From positions 248,001-312,000 of the forward strand of contig NZ_PTXL01000001.1 of NCBI RefSeq assembly GCF_004343775.1: a stretch of DNA of 64,000 bases, in the 5' to 3' direction. How positions within the stretch are numbered: the stretch's first letter is position 1; every line of letters starts with the position of its first letter. Positions 39,557-50,969 of this stretch are shown here, one piece after another. This stretch comes from Burkholderia sp. SRS-46. Its GTDB lineage: Bacteria > Pseudomonadota > Gammaproteobacteria > Burkholderiales > Burkholderiaceae. Under the pieces are notes generated by a model that was given only the letters and a program-made list of their open reading frames with translations, was not told the DNA's origin and searched no databases. The translations under genes were made by a program, and so were the position numbers.

Positions 39557-39811
39557 TCAGGTGGCTCGCTTGAACAGGCGGATCACGAACAGCAGGATCA
39601 CCGCGCCGATGACCGCGATGATCACCGAGCCGAAGAAGCCGCCGCCGACGCTGATGCCGAGCAGCCCCGCGAGCCAGCCACCGATGATCGCGCCGACGAT
39701 CCCGACGATGATGTCGACGATGAGCCCGAAGCCGCCGCCCTTGACGAGCACGCCGGCGAGCCAGCCGGCAATCGCGCCGATGATGAGCCACATAATCAAG
39801 CCATGAGCCAT
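39557..39811 (-). CDS. GlsB/YeaQ/YmgE-family stress membrane protein
   Basis: 84-residue transglycosylase-associated-like membrane protein with three hydrophobic helices and Gly-rich packing: LIMWLIIGAIAGWLAGVLVKG, IVDIIVGIVGAIIGGWLAGL, and VIIAVIGAVILLFVIRLFKRA. It matches the family (often stress-induced, e.g. by acid) by length and pattern. Function unknown. GGAGAGGACCACC precedes the ATG. Confidence 0.88.
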   Translation of the reverse strand: MAHGLIMWLIIGAIAGWLAGVLVKGGGFGLIVDIIVGIVGAIIGGWLAGLLGISVGGGFFGSVIIAVIGAVILLFVIRLFKRAT

Positions 39812-40080
39812 GGTGGTCCTCTCCTTGTAACGAATCGATATGACCGGACGTCATGCGGTGTGCCGGCAAGCCGGTTGGTGCGGCACGTCGATTCCGCGGC
39901 GTCGCCCACGCAATGTAGCGCGATAGACGGGTCAGGATCGTTAAGTAATGTTATGCATCCCGATCGGGATTTTCCAAGGAATTTGTCTGCGCAGCGCACA
40001 CGGGGGTGCACACGGCGCGAGTTGAATCTTGTGGAGGAGGGATGCTGACTGCAGCGATTGCTGCGATGCGGATGAGTGTC

Positions 40081-40143
40081 TTTATCGTTTTCCAGCGGGG
40101 AAAACGATAAAGGCCTGATAAGCGATGCTTATCAGGCCTTTTT
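40081..40143. terminator. two consecutive perfect hairpins after tRNA-Thr
   Basis: TTTATCGTTTTCC / GGAAAACGATAAA (13 bp; 40081-40111) is followed directly by GGCCTGATAAGC / GCTTATCAGGCC (12 bp; 40112-40138), then TTTTT on the plus strand. On the minus strand the second arm leads into TTTATCGTTTTCC, so the right-hand hairpin likely ends the tRNA-Thr transcript. The rest of the 336-base gap 39812-40147 shows no gene. Confidence 0.7.
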
Positions 40144-40147
40144 ATCT

Positions 40148-40223
40148 TGGTGCCGGAGATAGGAGTCGAACCTACGACCTTCGCATTACGAATGCGCTGC
40201 TCTACCAACTGAGCTACACCGGC
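40148..40223 (-). tRNA. tRNA-Thr (anticodon CGT)
   Basis: Minus-strand cloverleaf: acceptor GCCGGTG with CTCCGGC (one T-T mismatch at pair 6-67), then A and encoded CCA. Anticodon arm CGCA-TTCGTAA-TGCG gives CGT for ACG codons. D and T arms are normal. Confidence 0.95.
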
Positions 40224-40431
40224 AGCAGAGAAATGAAATTATATGGTGGAATCTTCGATCTTGGCAATAGGTTTTGCGAAAAATTTTTCAGCTTTTTTTT
40301 AGCTGCTTCGCAAAAATCCCTGCTTCGACAGGTCTTCCGATTTCATTTCACCGCGATGCGACCCCGTAGGGCTGCATCGCGAGGCGCGATTGTACGTGCG
40401 TCTCGCGACGCCGTCCAGTGCTGCAGTGCAA

Positions 40432-41445
<1,014 letters not shown>

Positions 41446-41647
41446 GACAGACTCCGGGAGGCCAAATAATCCTTGAATGCCCCAATTTTACCCGCCGTGC
41501 CTGACGCGCCGCCCGCTTTTTTCGTCCGGTTACATGGCCGGGCGGCCCGATCCCGCTCCGGCCGGCCGACTGAAGCGCAAAAAAACGGCGCCGCATCGAG
41601 CGGCGCCGGCTGTGTCACGTGCGGCGAGCGCGCAGCGGGCGACGCCG

Positions 41648-44338
41648 TCAGGCGAGCGCTTTCTCGACGATCTCGCGTACGTCGCGCGACTTCGCGCCCG
41701 CAGCGACCTGTTCGAGCGCCGTTTTCATCCGGTCGCGCAGCGCCGGCGTGAAGCGGCGCCACAGTTCGAGCGAGCGCGCGAGGCGTGCGGCGACCTGCGG
41801 GTTGATCGCGTCGAGCGCGAGCACCTGTTCGGCCCAGAACGCGTAGCCCGAGCCGTCCGCCGCGTGGAACTGCGCGGGGTTCGCCGCGCAGAAGCTGAAG
41901 ATCAGCGAGCGGGCGCGGTTCGGGTTCTTCAGGTTGAACGCCGGATGCGCAAGCAGCCTGCGCACCTTGTCGAGCGTCGGCTGCGCGGGCGTGCCGCGCT
42001 GCGCGGCCTGCATCGCAAACCATTTGTCGATCACGAGCGCTTCCTTTTCGAAGCGCTGGTAGAAGTCGGCCAGCGCACGCTCGGCCGGCTCGTTCGCGCC
42101 CGCGGCGGCGGCCGACAGCAGCGCGCCCAGCGCGGTCGCGCGATCGGTCATGTTGTTCGCCGTGTCGTACTGCGCGTTCGCGAGGCGCACCGCGTCGGCC
42201 GGATCCTCGAGCTCGGCGAGGTAGGCGAGCGCGAGGTTCTTCAGTGCGCGGCGGCCCGACGCGTCCGGCGTCGGCTCATACGTGCCGGGCGTCTGGTTGG
42301 CTTCGTACGCGGCAAGCCAGTCGGCGCGCAGCGCGGTCGCGAGCTGGCGGCGCACGAATTGGCGCGCGCGGTGCACGGCGGCCGGATCGGATTCGGCCAT
42401 CTGGTCGGCGAGGTAGGTCTCCGACGGCAGCGTCAGCGCGAGCTCGCGGAACGCCGGCGACAGCGTGTCGTCGCCCAGCACGCGGCGGAACGCGGCGATG
42501 AAGTTCTCGCCGAGCGCGAGCGGCTCGCTCGCGGCCGCACGCGCGGCGAGCGTCAGCAGCGCGCGCGTTGCGAGGCGCTGGCCCGCTTCCCAGCGATTGA
42601 ACGGATCGCTGTCGTGCGCGAGCAGGAACGCGAGATCGTTGTCGCTGTAGTCGTACTCGACGATCACCGGCGCCGAGAAGTTGCGCAGCAGCGACGGCAG
42701 CGGTTGTTCCGGCACGTCGACGAACGTGAAGGTCTGCTCGGTGTCGGTGAAATCGAGCACGCGCGTCGTGCCCGACGCGGCCGCCTCGCCGTCGAGGCGC
42801 AGCGGCAGGTCGCGGCCGTCACGGCCGATCAGGCCGATCGCGAACGGAATCAGCAGCGGCCCCTGCTGCGTTTCGCGCGCGGCCGGCGACGCGTCGCCGT
42901 AGCCTTGCGCGAGCGTGACCGTGTAGCGCTGCGCGGCCGCGTCGTACGCGGTCTTCACCGTCACGCGCGGCGTGCCGGCCTGGCTGTACCAGCGCTCGAA
43001 CTGCGCGAGGTCGCGGCCGTTCGCGTCCGCCATCGCATGGCGGAAATCGTCGCAGGTCACGGCGTGCCCGTCGTGACGCTTGAAGTACAGGTCCATGCCC
43101 TTGCGGAAGCCGTCGCGGCCGAACAGCGTCTGGTACATCCGCACGACTTCCGAGCCTTTCTCGTAGACGGTCATCGTGTAGAAGTTGTTGATCTCGACGA
43201 AGCTCTCCGGGCGCACGGGGTGCGCCATCGGGCCCGCGTCCTCGGCGAACTGCAGCTGGCGCAGCACACGCACGTCCTCGATGCGCTTGACCGCGCGCGC
43301 CGCCGATTCGAGGTCGTCGCCGGCTGCCATGTCGGCCGAGAACTCCTGGTCGCGGAACACCGTCAGGCCTTCCTTCAGGCTCAACTGGAACCAGTCGCGG
43401 CAGGTCACGCGGTTACCCGTCCAGTTGTGGAAGTACTCGTGGCCGACCACCGATTCGATGTTCGCGAAATCGGTGTCGGTCGCCGTTTCGGGGTTCGCCA
43501 GCACATACTTCGTGTTGAAGATGTTGAGCCCCTTGTTCTCCATCGCGCCCATGTTGAAGTCGCCGACCGCGACGATCATGAAGCGGTCGAGATCGAGCTC
43601 GAGGCCGAAGCGCCGCTCGTCCCAGCGGATCGAGTGGACCAGCGAATCCATCGCGTGGCGGGTCTTGTCGAGATCGGCCGGTTCGACCCACACCTGCAGC
43701 AGCTTTTCCTTGCCGGAGCCGGTGGTGATCTTCTCCTCGATCGCGACCAGCTTGCCCGCGACGAGCGCGAACAGGTAGCTCGGCTTGCGGAACGGGTCTT
43801 CCCATTTCGCGAAGTGGCGGCCGTCGGGCAGGTCGCCGGAATCGACCAGGTTGCCGTTCGACAGCAGCACCGGATACGCGGCCCGGTCGGCGCGCAGCGT
43901 CACCGTGTACGACGCCATCACGTCGGGGCGGTCGAGGAAGTAGGTGATGTGGCGGAAGCCCTCGGCCTCGCACTGCGTGAAGAAATTGCCGCTCGATACG
44001 TACAGGCCGGACAGCGTCGTGTTCTGCTCCGGCGCGCAGGCGCTGTCGATCGTCAGCTCGAACGCGTCGGGCACGTTCTCGACCGTCAGCCCGTGCTCGT
44101 GCGCGCGGGCCGCGCAGGGCGCGCCGTCCAGCTTCGCGCCGATGAATTCCAGTGCTTCGCCCATCAGCTCCAGATGCGGGGCCGGGGCGGCGTCGGGGTT
44201 GCGGCGCACACGCATCGTGTTCCTGACGATCGTGCGGGCCGGCGCGAGATCGAACTCGAGTGCGACGGCGTCGATGAGGAAGGCCGGCGGCGTGTAGTCG
44301 GCGCGGCGGATCACGGTGGAGGTGGCGGTGTCGGACAT
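41648..44338 (-). CDS. pepN: aminopeptidase N
   Basis: Zinc metallopeptidase of family M1 removing N-terminal residues from peptides. The 896-residue product has the GAMEN motif (MGAMENKGLN), the zinc site HEYFHNWTGNRV with the distant Glu (LKEGLTVFRDQEF), and a helical C-terminal domain. Length matches gamma/beta-proteobacterial PepN. Start at 44338 (MSDTATST) preferred; an in-frame ATG 24 codons upstream gives a proline-rich unlikely tail. Confidence 0.96.
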   Translation of the reverse strand: MSDTATSTVIRRADYTPPAFLIDAVALEFDLAPARTIVRNTMRVRRNPDAAPAPHLELMGEALEFIGAKLDGAPCAARAHEHGLTVENVPDAFELTIDSACAPEQNTTLSGLYVSSGNFFTQCEAEGFRHITYFLDRPDVMASYTVTLRADRAAYPVLLSNGNLVDSGDLPDGRHFAKWEDPFRKPSYLFALVAGKLVAIEEKITTGSGKEKLLQVWVEPADLDKTRHAMDSLVHSIRWDERRFGLELDLDRFMIVAVGDFNMGAMENKGLNIFNTKYVLANPETATDTDFANIESVVGHEYFHNWTGNRVTCRDWFQLSLKEGLTVFRDQEFSADMAAGDDLESAARAVKRIEDVRVLRQLQFAEDAGPMAHPVRPESFVEINNFYTMTVYEKGSEVVRMYQTLFGRDGFRKGMDLYFKRHDGHAVTCDDFRHAMADANGRDLAQFERWYSQAGTPRVTVKTAYDAAAQRYTVTLAQGYGDASPAARETQQGPLLIPFAIGLIGRDGRDLPLRLDGEAAASGTTRVLDFTDTEQTFTFVDVPEQPLPSLLRNFSAPVIVEYDYSDNDLAFLLAHDSDPFNRWEAGQRLATRALLTLAARAAASEPLALGENFIAAFRRVLGDDTLSPAFRELALTLPSETYLADQMAESDPAAVHRARQFVRRQLATALRADWLAAYEANQTPGTYEPTPDASGRRALKNLALAYLAELEDPADAVRLANAQYDTANNMTDRATALGALLSAAAAGANEPAERALADFYQRFEKEALVIDKWFAMQAAQRGTPAQPTLDKVRRLLAHPAFNLKNPNRARSLIFSFCAANPAQFHAADGSGYAFWAEQVLALDAINPQVAARLARSLELWRRFTPALRDRMKTALEQVAAGAKSRDVREIVEKALA

Positions 44339-44527
44339 AGTCGTCGAGATCGGTGGAATCGGGGGCAGGCGGGCGCGCGACGCGGCCCGGCGAACCGGCC
44401 CATTGTACAAAGGCTTGAGTTCGCGTGCCGTGCGAACTTTTTACCGCCGCGGACAGTCCGCGTATTATCGGCATCCCGTCCGCGTCGCGCGATGCGGCGA
44501 GCGGGTGACGGATTGACGAGGACGATC

Positions 44528-45223
44528 ATGAAACGCGAATGGATTCATCGCGGTGCGGTATGGGCGGCGGCGCTGTGCGTGGCGCTGCTGGCGGGCTGCA
44601 CCAGCTACGTGACGACCCAGGTCACGGCCTTCTCCGACTGGAGCGGCAACGACGCGACACGCACGTATGCGTTTGCGCGCGGCGACGCGCAGAAGAACAG
44701 CATCGAGCAATCGACCTACGAGCCGATCGTCGCGAACGAACTGTCCGCCTACGCGTTCCGGCAGGTGCCGCAGGCGAGCGCCCGCTACCTGATCGGCCTG
44801 ACGTACGGCGTCGGCAGCGACCTGGTGACGGTGCCGCAGCCGGTCTATTACGACCCGTGGTTCCCGGGGCCGTACTGGCGCCGTGGGCCGTGGGGCCCGT
44901 GGGGGCCCTGGGGCCCGATGCCGACCGGCTATGTGAACCAGACTTACCAGGTGTTCGACTACATGCTCGGGATCCGGATCACCGAGCGCGCGACGGGCAA
45001 GGAGGTCTACAACGTGACCGCGCGCACGACCGGCGACAACGGTGCGCTGCTGTACGCGATGCCGTTCCTCGCGCGCAGCGCGCTCGCCGATTTCCCGCTC
45101 GGCAACGGCGCGGTCAGGTCGGTGCGCCTGCCGGTCGACAAGCGGGGCGGGCCGGCCGCGCCGGCGTCCAACGAACGCGCGGTGCCGGCTGCGCCCGCGT
45201 CCGGCGCGGCGGCGGCCAAGTAA
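44528..45223 (+). CDS. DUF4136 lipoprotein
   Basis: 231-residue envelope lipoprotein: signal with lipobox LLAGC at Cys24, then DUF4136-like sequence (FSDWSGNDATRTYAFARGD, EPIVANELSAYAFRQVPQASARYLIGLTYG) and a Trp/Pro/Gly-rich loop (YWRRGPWGPWGPWGPMP) typical of these proteins. The C-terminal 30 residues are Ala/Pro-rich. The function is unknown. Divergent from pepN. Confidence 0.85.
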   Translation: MKREWIHRGAVWAAALCVALLAGCTSYVTTQVTAFSDWSGNDATRTYAFARGDAQKNSIEQSTYEPIVANELSAYAFRQVPQASARYLIGLTYGVGSDLVTVPQPVYYDPWFPGPYWRRGPWGPWGPWGPMPTGYVNQTYQVFDYMLGIRITERATGKEVYNVTARTTGDNGALLYAMPFLARSALADFPLGNGAVRSVRLPVDKRGGPAAPASNERAVPAAPASGAAAAK

Positions 45224-45288
45224 CGCACGCCACGGGCGGAGGCCGGCGAGGCGTCCGTCGGCATCCGCCGGACGCCTCGCGGCGCCGG

Positions 45289-45861
45289 TCACATCCCGGC
45301 GCCGAACAGCGCGAGCGCGCCGAGCACGATGAACAGCACCGCCGCGATCCCGTGCACGACCGTGGTCGGCAGGCGGTGCGCGAAACGGTCGCCGAGCAGG
45401 ATCGCCGGCACGTTCGCCAGCATCATCCCGAACGTCGTCCCGGCGACGACGCCGATGTAATCCTGGAAGCGCGCGGCGAGCGCAACGGTCGCGAGCTGGG
45501 TCTTGTCGCCCATCTCGGCGAGGAAGAATGCGACGAAGGTCGCGCCGAACACGCCGAGCCGCGTGCGGTTCGCGTTGGCTTCGTCGGCGTCGAGCTTGTC
45601 CGGCACCAGGATCCACAGGCCCATCCCGATGAACGAGAAGGCGAGCGCCCAGCGCATGATCGACGGCGTGACGAGCGCGCCGAGCCATTCGCCGAGCGCG
45701 CCTGCGCACGCGTGGTTGACGAGCGTCGCCACCAGCACGCCGAGGATGATCGGCACGGGTTTGCGGTAACGCGCGGCGAGCACGAGGGAAAGCAGCTGGG
45801 TCTTGTCGCCGATTTCTGCGAGAGCGACGGCGCCGGTGGAGATCAGGAAGGCTTGGGTCAC
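45289..45861 (-). CDS. GDT1/UPF0016-family manganese exporter
   Basis: Six-helix membrane cation/H+ antiporter, 190 residues. It has the two hallmark motifs ExGDKT: VALAEIGDKTQLLSLVLAARY near the N-terminus and FFLAEMGDKTQLATVALAARF in the second half, an internal repeat. Vibrio cholerae MneA of this family exports Mn2+. The start is a GTG at 45861 (VTQAFLIST). An upstream manganese riboswitch supports a role in Mn export. Confidence 0.92.
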   Translation of the reverse strand: MTQAFLISTGAVALAEIGDKTQLLSLVLAARYRKPVPIILGVLVATLVNHACAGALGEWLGALVTPSIMRWALAFSFIGMGLWILVPDKLDADEANANRTRLGVFGATFVAFFLAEMGDKTQLATVALAARFQDYIGVVAGTTFGMMLANVPAILLGDRFAHRLPTTVVHGIAAVLFIVLGALALFGAGM

Positions 45862-45941
45862 GACGGGGTTCCACGGGCCTGTGTTGTGCGTGCGAGCGAC
45901 GATCCACGGTGTGCCGGGCCCTGATGCGGCGCACTGTGAAC

Positions 45942-46069
45942 CATCGGTCTCGCCAGGCCTTCGGTGGCTGCGCCCGCCATGGCCGAACGGCCAAGTCTGT
46001 TGACGGACGCCTCCGTCACGATGCGCGCCGTTGGCGCGAAACATCGAGCGGAGCGGCTACTCCCCAATG
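45942..46069 (-). promoter_or_regulatory. yybP-ykoY manganese riboswitch
   Basis: On the minus strand the leader has the conserved elements of this riboswitch: P1 arms CATTG (46065-46069) and CGATG (45942-45946), the 5' loop GGGAGTAGCC and the 3' loop GGCGAGACC, with an inner hairpin TTGGCCGTTCGGCCATGG. It ends about 80 bases before the GTG of the GDT1 gene, leaving space for an expression platform. A TAGAAT at 46079-46084 (minus) could be the -10, starting the RNA just before the aptamer. The remaining intergenic bases to 46227 show no gene. Confidence 0.88.
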
Positions 46070-46227
46070 AGGAGCGGATTCTAGCATGGTGCGCGCGGCG
46101 AACGAAAGCCGCAGGCGGTGCGCTCGGGCCGCCCGGCAATGCGGCGCGGCCGCCGGGCGCCCGCCCACCCACGAAACACCCGGCCCGTGCGGCACGCGAC
46201 GCGTGACGCGCGCGGGCAGGCGTACCG

Positions 46228-47541
46228 TCAGGCCGCGCGGCGCGCGGCGCCGCGTTCGTGCACGCAGCGGCCGGCCGCGTAGGTTCGGTACACGGCCCGG
46301 TCGTCGCCGAGCAGTGCGAACGCGAACAGCAGCTCCTCGAGCGATTCCGCGCGCTTCGTGCGGCGCGCGAGCAGCGGCGTCGCCTGCGGATCGAGCACGA
46401 CGAAATCGGCCTCGGTGCGCGGCGCGAGCGTGCCGACCGTATCCGCGAGATCGAGCGCCTGCGCGGCGCCCGCGGTCGCGAGCCAGAACATCCGCGTGGC
46501 GGTCAGGTGGTGGCCCGACAGCCGTGCAACCTTGTGCGCCTCGTTCATCGTCTGCAGCATCGAGAACGACGTGCCGCCGCCGACGTCGGTCGCGAGCGCG
46601 ACCGGCACGCCGTATTCGCCCGCCTTGTCGAAATCGAACAGCCCGCTGCCGAGGAAGAAGTTCGACGTCGGGCAGTGCGCGACCACGGTGCCCGTCTCGG
46701 CCATCCGGCGGCGGTCCTCGTCGTCGAGGTGGATGCAGTGGCCGTACACCGCGCGGCGGCGCAGCAGCCCGTAGTGGTCGTAGATGTCGAGATAGCTGCG
46801 GTGGCCGGGGAACAGCTCGGCCGCCCATTTCACCTCGTCGATGTTCTCGGCGACGTGGCTCTGCACGAACACGTCCGGATGGCGGCGCGCGAGTTCGCTG
46901 CAGGCCTCGAGCTGCGCCTCGGTCGAGGTCGGCGCGAAGCGCGGCGTGAGCGCGTACATCTGGCGGCCGCGGCCGTGCCAGCGGCCGATCAGCTCCGCGC
47001 TGTCGTCGTAGCCCGACTGCGCGGTGTCGCGCAGGAACTCGGGGCAATTGCGGTCCATCAGCACCTTGCCCGCGATCATCCGCAGGTCGCGCGCGTCGCT
47101 CGCCGCGAACAGCGCGTCGGCCGACTGCTTGTGCACCGTGCAGTAGACGAGCGCGGTCGTCGTGCCGCACGCGAGCAGCTCGTCGACGAAGAAGTCCGCA
47201 ACCTCGCGCGCGTGCTCGGGGTCGCCGAACTGCCGCTCGGTCGGGAACGTGTACTTGTCGAGCCACGGCAGCAGGCCGGGCGCCGGCGACGCGATCATGT
47301 CCGTCTGCGGATAGTGGATGTGCGTGTCGATGAAGCCGGGCACGATCAGCTTGTCGCGCAGGTCGTGCACGAGCGCGTCGGGCGCGAGCGTCGCGGCGAG
47401 CTGCGCGTGCGGGCCGGCCGCGACGACCTTGCCGTCGTCGACGATCAGGAGGCCGTCGGTCTCGTGGTGCGCGGCCTGGTCGGATTGCGCCGGGTCGCCG
47501 CTGAAGGTCAGCAGCTGGGCGCGGAAAGCGGATTGCGTCAT
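46228..47541 (-). CDS. guaD: guanine deaminase
   Basis: Zinc amidohydrolase turning guanine into xanthine. The 437-residue product shows the metal-binding motif PGFIDTHIHYPQ, the HSHVAEN-like QSHVAENIDEVKW, YGHCIHLDDED and CPTSNFFLGSGLFDF, then ATDVGGGTSFSMLQTM, typical of GuaD. Part of the purine group xdhC-add-guaD; a 156-base gap separates it from add. Confidence 0.95.
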   Translation of the reverse strand: MTQSAFRAQLLTFSGDPAQSDQAAHHETDGLLIVDDGKVVAAGPHAQLAATLAPDALVHDLRDKLIVPGFIDTHIHYPQTDMIASPAPGLLPWLDKYTFPTERQFGDPEHAREVADFFVDELLACGTTTALVYCTVHKQSADALFAASDARDLRMIAGKVLMDRNCPEFLRDTAQSGYDDSAELIGRWHGRGRQMYALTPRFAPTSTEAQLEACSELARRHPDVFVQSHVAENIDEVKWAAELFPGHRSYLDIYDHYGLLRRRAVYGHCIHLDDEDRRRMAETGTVVAHCPTSNFFLGSGLFDFDKAGEYGVPVALATDVGGGTSFSMLQTMNEAHKVARLSGHHLTATRMFWLATAGAAQALDLADTVGTLAPRTEADFVVLDPQATPLLARRTKRAESLEELLFAFALLGDDRAVYRTYAAGRCVHERGAARRAA

Positions 47542-47697
47542 GACGAATGGTCCTGCGTGGAAAAAACGGTCAGCGTGGTGCGAGCGGCGGCGCGGGGTGG
47601 GTTGCGACGGCCCCCGCCGCCTCGGATATCAATCGGAAAAGCGCGCCTCAAGGACGATCGCCGTGACCGCGGCAGTCCGCATTCGTCGGTCGCATCG

Positions 47698-48741
<1,044 letters not shown>

Positions 48742-49737
48742 TCAGAAAGTAGGGGAGGCCTGCGCGGACGCATTCGCTTCGACGGCCTGCAGCAACTGCG
48801 CGGCCACCGAGATCGCGATCACTTCGGGCGCCTTGTCGACGATGCCTTCGACGCCGATCGGGCAGCGCATCCGCACGATTTGCGCCGGATCGATGCCGAT
48901 CGCCGCGAGCCGGTGGTCGAACTGCACGCGCTTCGTGTGCGAGCCGATCATCCCGAAGTACGCGTAGTCGCCGCGCCGCAGGATGCGCTCGGCCAGCGCG
49001 AAATCGTGCGCGTGGTCGTGCGTCATCACGACGAAGTAGGTCTGCGGCGGTGCGGCGTCGACCGCGTCGTCCGGCGTGTCGCGTGCGTCGATCGTCAGGT
49101 TGCCGATACCGGTGAGCACGTTGGGCGGCGGGAACGCGGCATCGCGCCGGTCGACCCAGCGCACGCTGCACGGCAGCGTCGCGAGCACCTTCACGAGCGC
49201 GGCGCCGACGTGTCCGGCGCCGAACAGCACGACCGGGAACGCATATGGCGCGATCGTCTCGGTCATCAGCGACACGCCGCCGGTTTCCCAGAGCAGGCAA
49301 TCGGCGCGCGCGGCCGACGGCTCGGGCTCGCTCAGCAGCGGTGCGCCCGGCGAGGGGCCGAATGATACGCTACGCACGGTCGCGGCGCCTGCCGCGACGC
49401 GCTTCGCGAGCGACATGATCCATCCGAGGTCGCCGACGTCGAGCCGCTCGAACGCGAGCACCACCGCGCCGCCGCAGCACTGGCCGAGGCTCGGGCCGAG
49501 CGCGAGACGCTCGAGCTTGCGCGCGTGGGGCACGTGCGCGCCGTCCTTCAGCAGATGCCGCGCGCTCTCGATCGCCTTCCATTCCAGATGGCCGCCGCCG
49601 ATCGTGTAGCGCGCTGTGTCGCGCGTCACGAGCATCTTGGTGCCGGCTTCGCGCGGCGCGGAGCCGTCGGTGTGCGCGACGGTCACGAGCACGGCCGCCT
49701 CGCCGTGCGCGAGCAGTTGCTGGAGATCGCCAGCCAC
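48742..49737 (-). CDS. xdhC: xanthine dehydrogenase accessory protein XdhC
   Basis: Molybdenum-cofactor chaperone that sulfurates and inserts cofactor into xanthine dehydrogenase. The 331-residue product has the N-terminal CoxI-like domain (VLVTVAHTDGSAPREAGTKML, LGPSLGQCCGGAVVLAFER) and the C-terminal Rossmann domain (FPVVLFGAGHVGAALVKVL, YFGMIGSHTKRVQF). I take the GTG at 49737 as start; the in-frame stretch upstream looks non-coding. The structural genes xdhA and xdhB are not adjacent in this window. Confidence 0.9.
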   Translation of the reverse strand: MAGDLQQLLAHGEAAVLVTVAHTDGSAPREAGTKMLVTRDTARYTIGGGHLEWKAIESARHLLKDGAHVPHARKLERLALGPSLGQCCGGAVVLAFERLDVGDLGWIMSLAKRVAAGAATVRSVSFGPSPGAPLLSEPEPSAARADCLLWETGGVSLMTETIAPYAFPVVLFGAGHVGAALVKVLATLPCSVRWVDRRDAAFPPPNVLTGIGNLTIDARDTPDDAVDAAPPQTYFVVMTHDHAHDFALAERILRRGDYAYFGMIGSHTKRVQFDHRLAAIGIDPAQIVRMRCPIGVEGIVDKAPEVIAISVAAQLLQAVEANASAQASPTF

Positions 49738-50339
49738 GGTTCCATCAGCACGCCCCGGTTGGTCGCGCGCGATGCGCGCGCGGGCTGGCGGGCGCGGCGG
49801 CGGCGACGATGGAGGGCAGCGGGCCGGGCCGGGCGAGCGCGCGCCGCGCAGTCGCGGCGGCGGGCCCGGGCGGGCGCGTGAGCAGCGCCGCCGAATGCGC
49901 GGACGCCATGAGGGTGACAGAAGCGGATGGTGTGCGTTGTCATGATGAATCCAGTCGACATTGCGGATCAGGCGCGCGTTACGCAGGGGTCGAGACCGCC
50001 CGGCCTCGCGCACGTAGATCGCCATCCAGCCAGCACGATAGCACTGCAAAAAGGCCGGAAGATGGTCCGGCGTTGATGCGCGCTATCAGACGGCGATCAT
50101 GTCGATCATAGGCGCGTCGCGGCGCGCCGAGGGGCCGATGGCCGGCCAGTGGGCCGAAACGCAGGCCCGGCGGGGCTCGGTGGCGCGCAACGGTGCAGCG
50201 GGGCGGGACGCGAGCCGCCCGGAACGGCGGGGCGTCACGGGGTAGGGGTTTACACGCGGCCGGCGAGGTGCGGCCGGCGAGATTCGTCAGTCCGGCCGTC
50301 GCGGCATGCGCGCAAGCGGCCGGGTGACGTTCGGCCTGC
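49738..50339. other. intergenic region between dsbB and xdhC
   Basis: 602 bases without a convincing gene. Very G/C-rich at 49790-49880. Small features only: a direct repeat CGATCAT at 50094-50100 and 50103-50109 that could be a regulator site upstream of xdhC. No consensus promoter was found. Confidence 0.45.
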
Positions 50340-50852
50340 TCAGGCCGCGAGCTTGCGGCGGTGGCGCCAGAGGCTCGCGACGACCGCGATCAGGATCACG
50401 GCAAAGCCGATCAGCGCCCAGCCGGGCAGCAGGATGCCGAGGATCGGCGGGTAGACCGTCTCGCACAGCCCCGCGACCTTGAACATGCCGGGGAACCACT
50501 GCGCGGGAGGCAGGCTGTCGACGATCGGCTGCAGCGTGTCGAAGCCGCAGCTGAAGCCGGGGTTCATCTGGATCGACAGGTGCCGCGCGGCGGTGCCGAC
50601 GCCGCCGGCCGCGGCGATCGCGATCAGCAGCTCCAGCAGCCAGATGCCGCGCCAGTTCCGCATCCCGGCGGCGAGGAACGCGAAGATGCCGATCGCCGCG
50701 AAGAAGTAACGCTGGATGATGCACAGCGGGCACGGATCCTCGTTCTTCACGTACTGCAGATAAAGCGCGCCTGCCAGCAGGGCAATGCAGCCCCATCCGA
50801 GCAGCATCAGCAGACGGCGTTCGCGGCGCAGCGCAAGCGTGAAATCGTTCAT
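50340..50852 (-). CDS. dsbB: disulfide bond formation protein B
   Basis: Inner-membrane quinone reductase that reoxidises DsbA. 170 residues, four membrane helices. Redox cysteine pairs are both present: CPLC in loop 1 ([14 protein letters not shown]) and the second pair in the long periplasmic loop ([10 protein letters not shown] and GLCETVYPP). The start at 50852 follows CGAGGAACCCCGCCGACC. Confidence 0.95.
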   Translation of the reverse strand: MNDFTLALRRERRLLMLLGWGCIALLAGALYLQYVKNEDPCPLCIIQRYFFAAIGIFAFLAAGMRNWRGIWLLELLIAIAAAGGVGTAARHLSIQMNPGFSCGFDTLQPIVDSLPPAQWFPGMFKVAGLCETVYPPILGILLPGWALIGFAVILIAVVASLWRHRRKLAA

Positions 50853-50969
50853 GGTCGGCGGGGTTCCTCGTCGGTCGGTCCGGAAAACAATCGCGCGATT
50901 TTAGCGCGAACCCGCTGGCACGAAACTGTCAGCGCGCTTGCGGCACGCCGCGGCGCTCCGCCGTTTGCG

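Noticed and set aside
41477..44527. Plus-strand open frame opposite pepN that joins the DUF4136 gene in frame
   Set aside because: pepN has all motifs of M1 peptidases; only the last 231 codons (from 44528), with a lipobox, are a real gene.
49683..49961. Minus-strand frame starting MTTHTIRFCHPHG near xdhC
   Set aside because: Overlaps the xdhC start out of frame and becomes Arg/Ala-rich; not supported.
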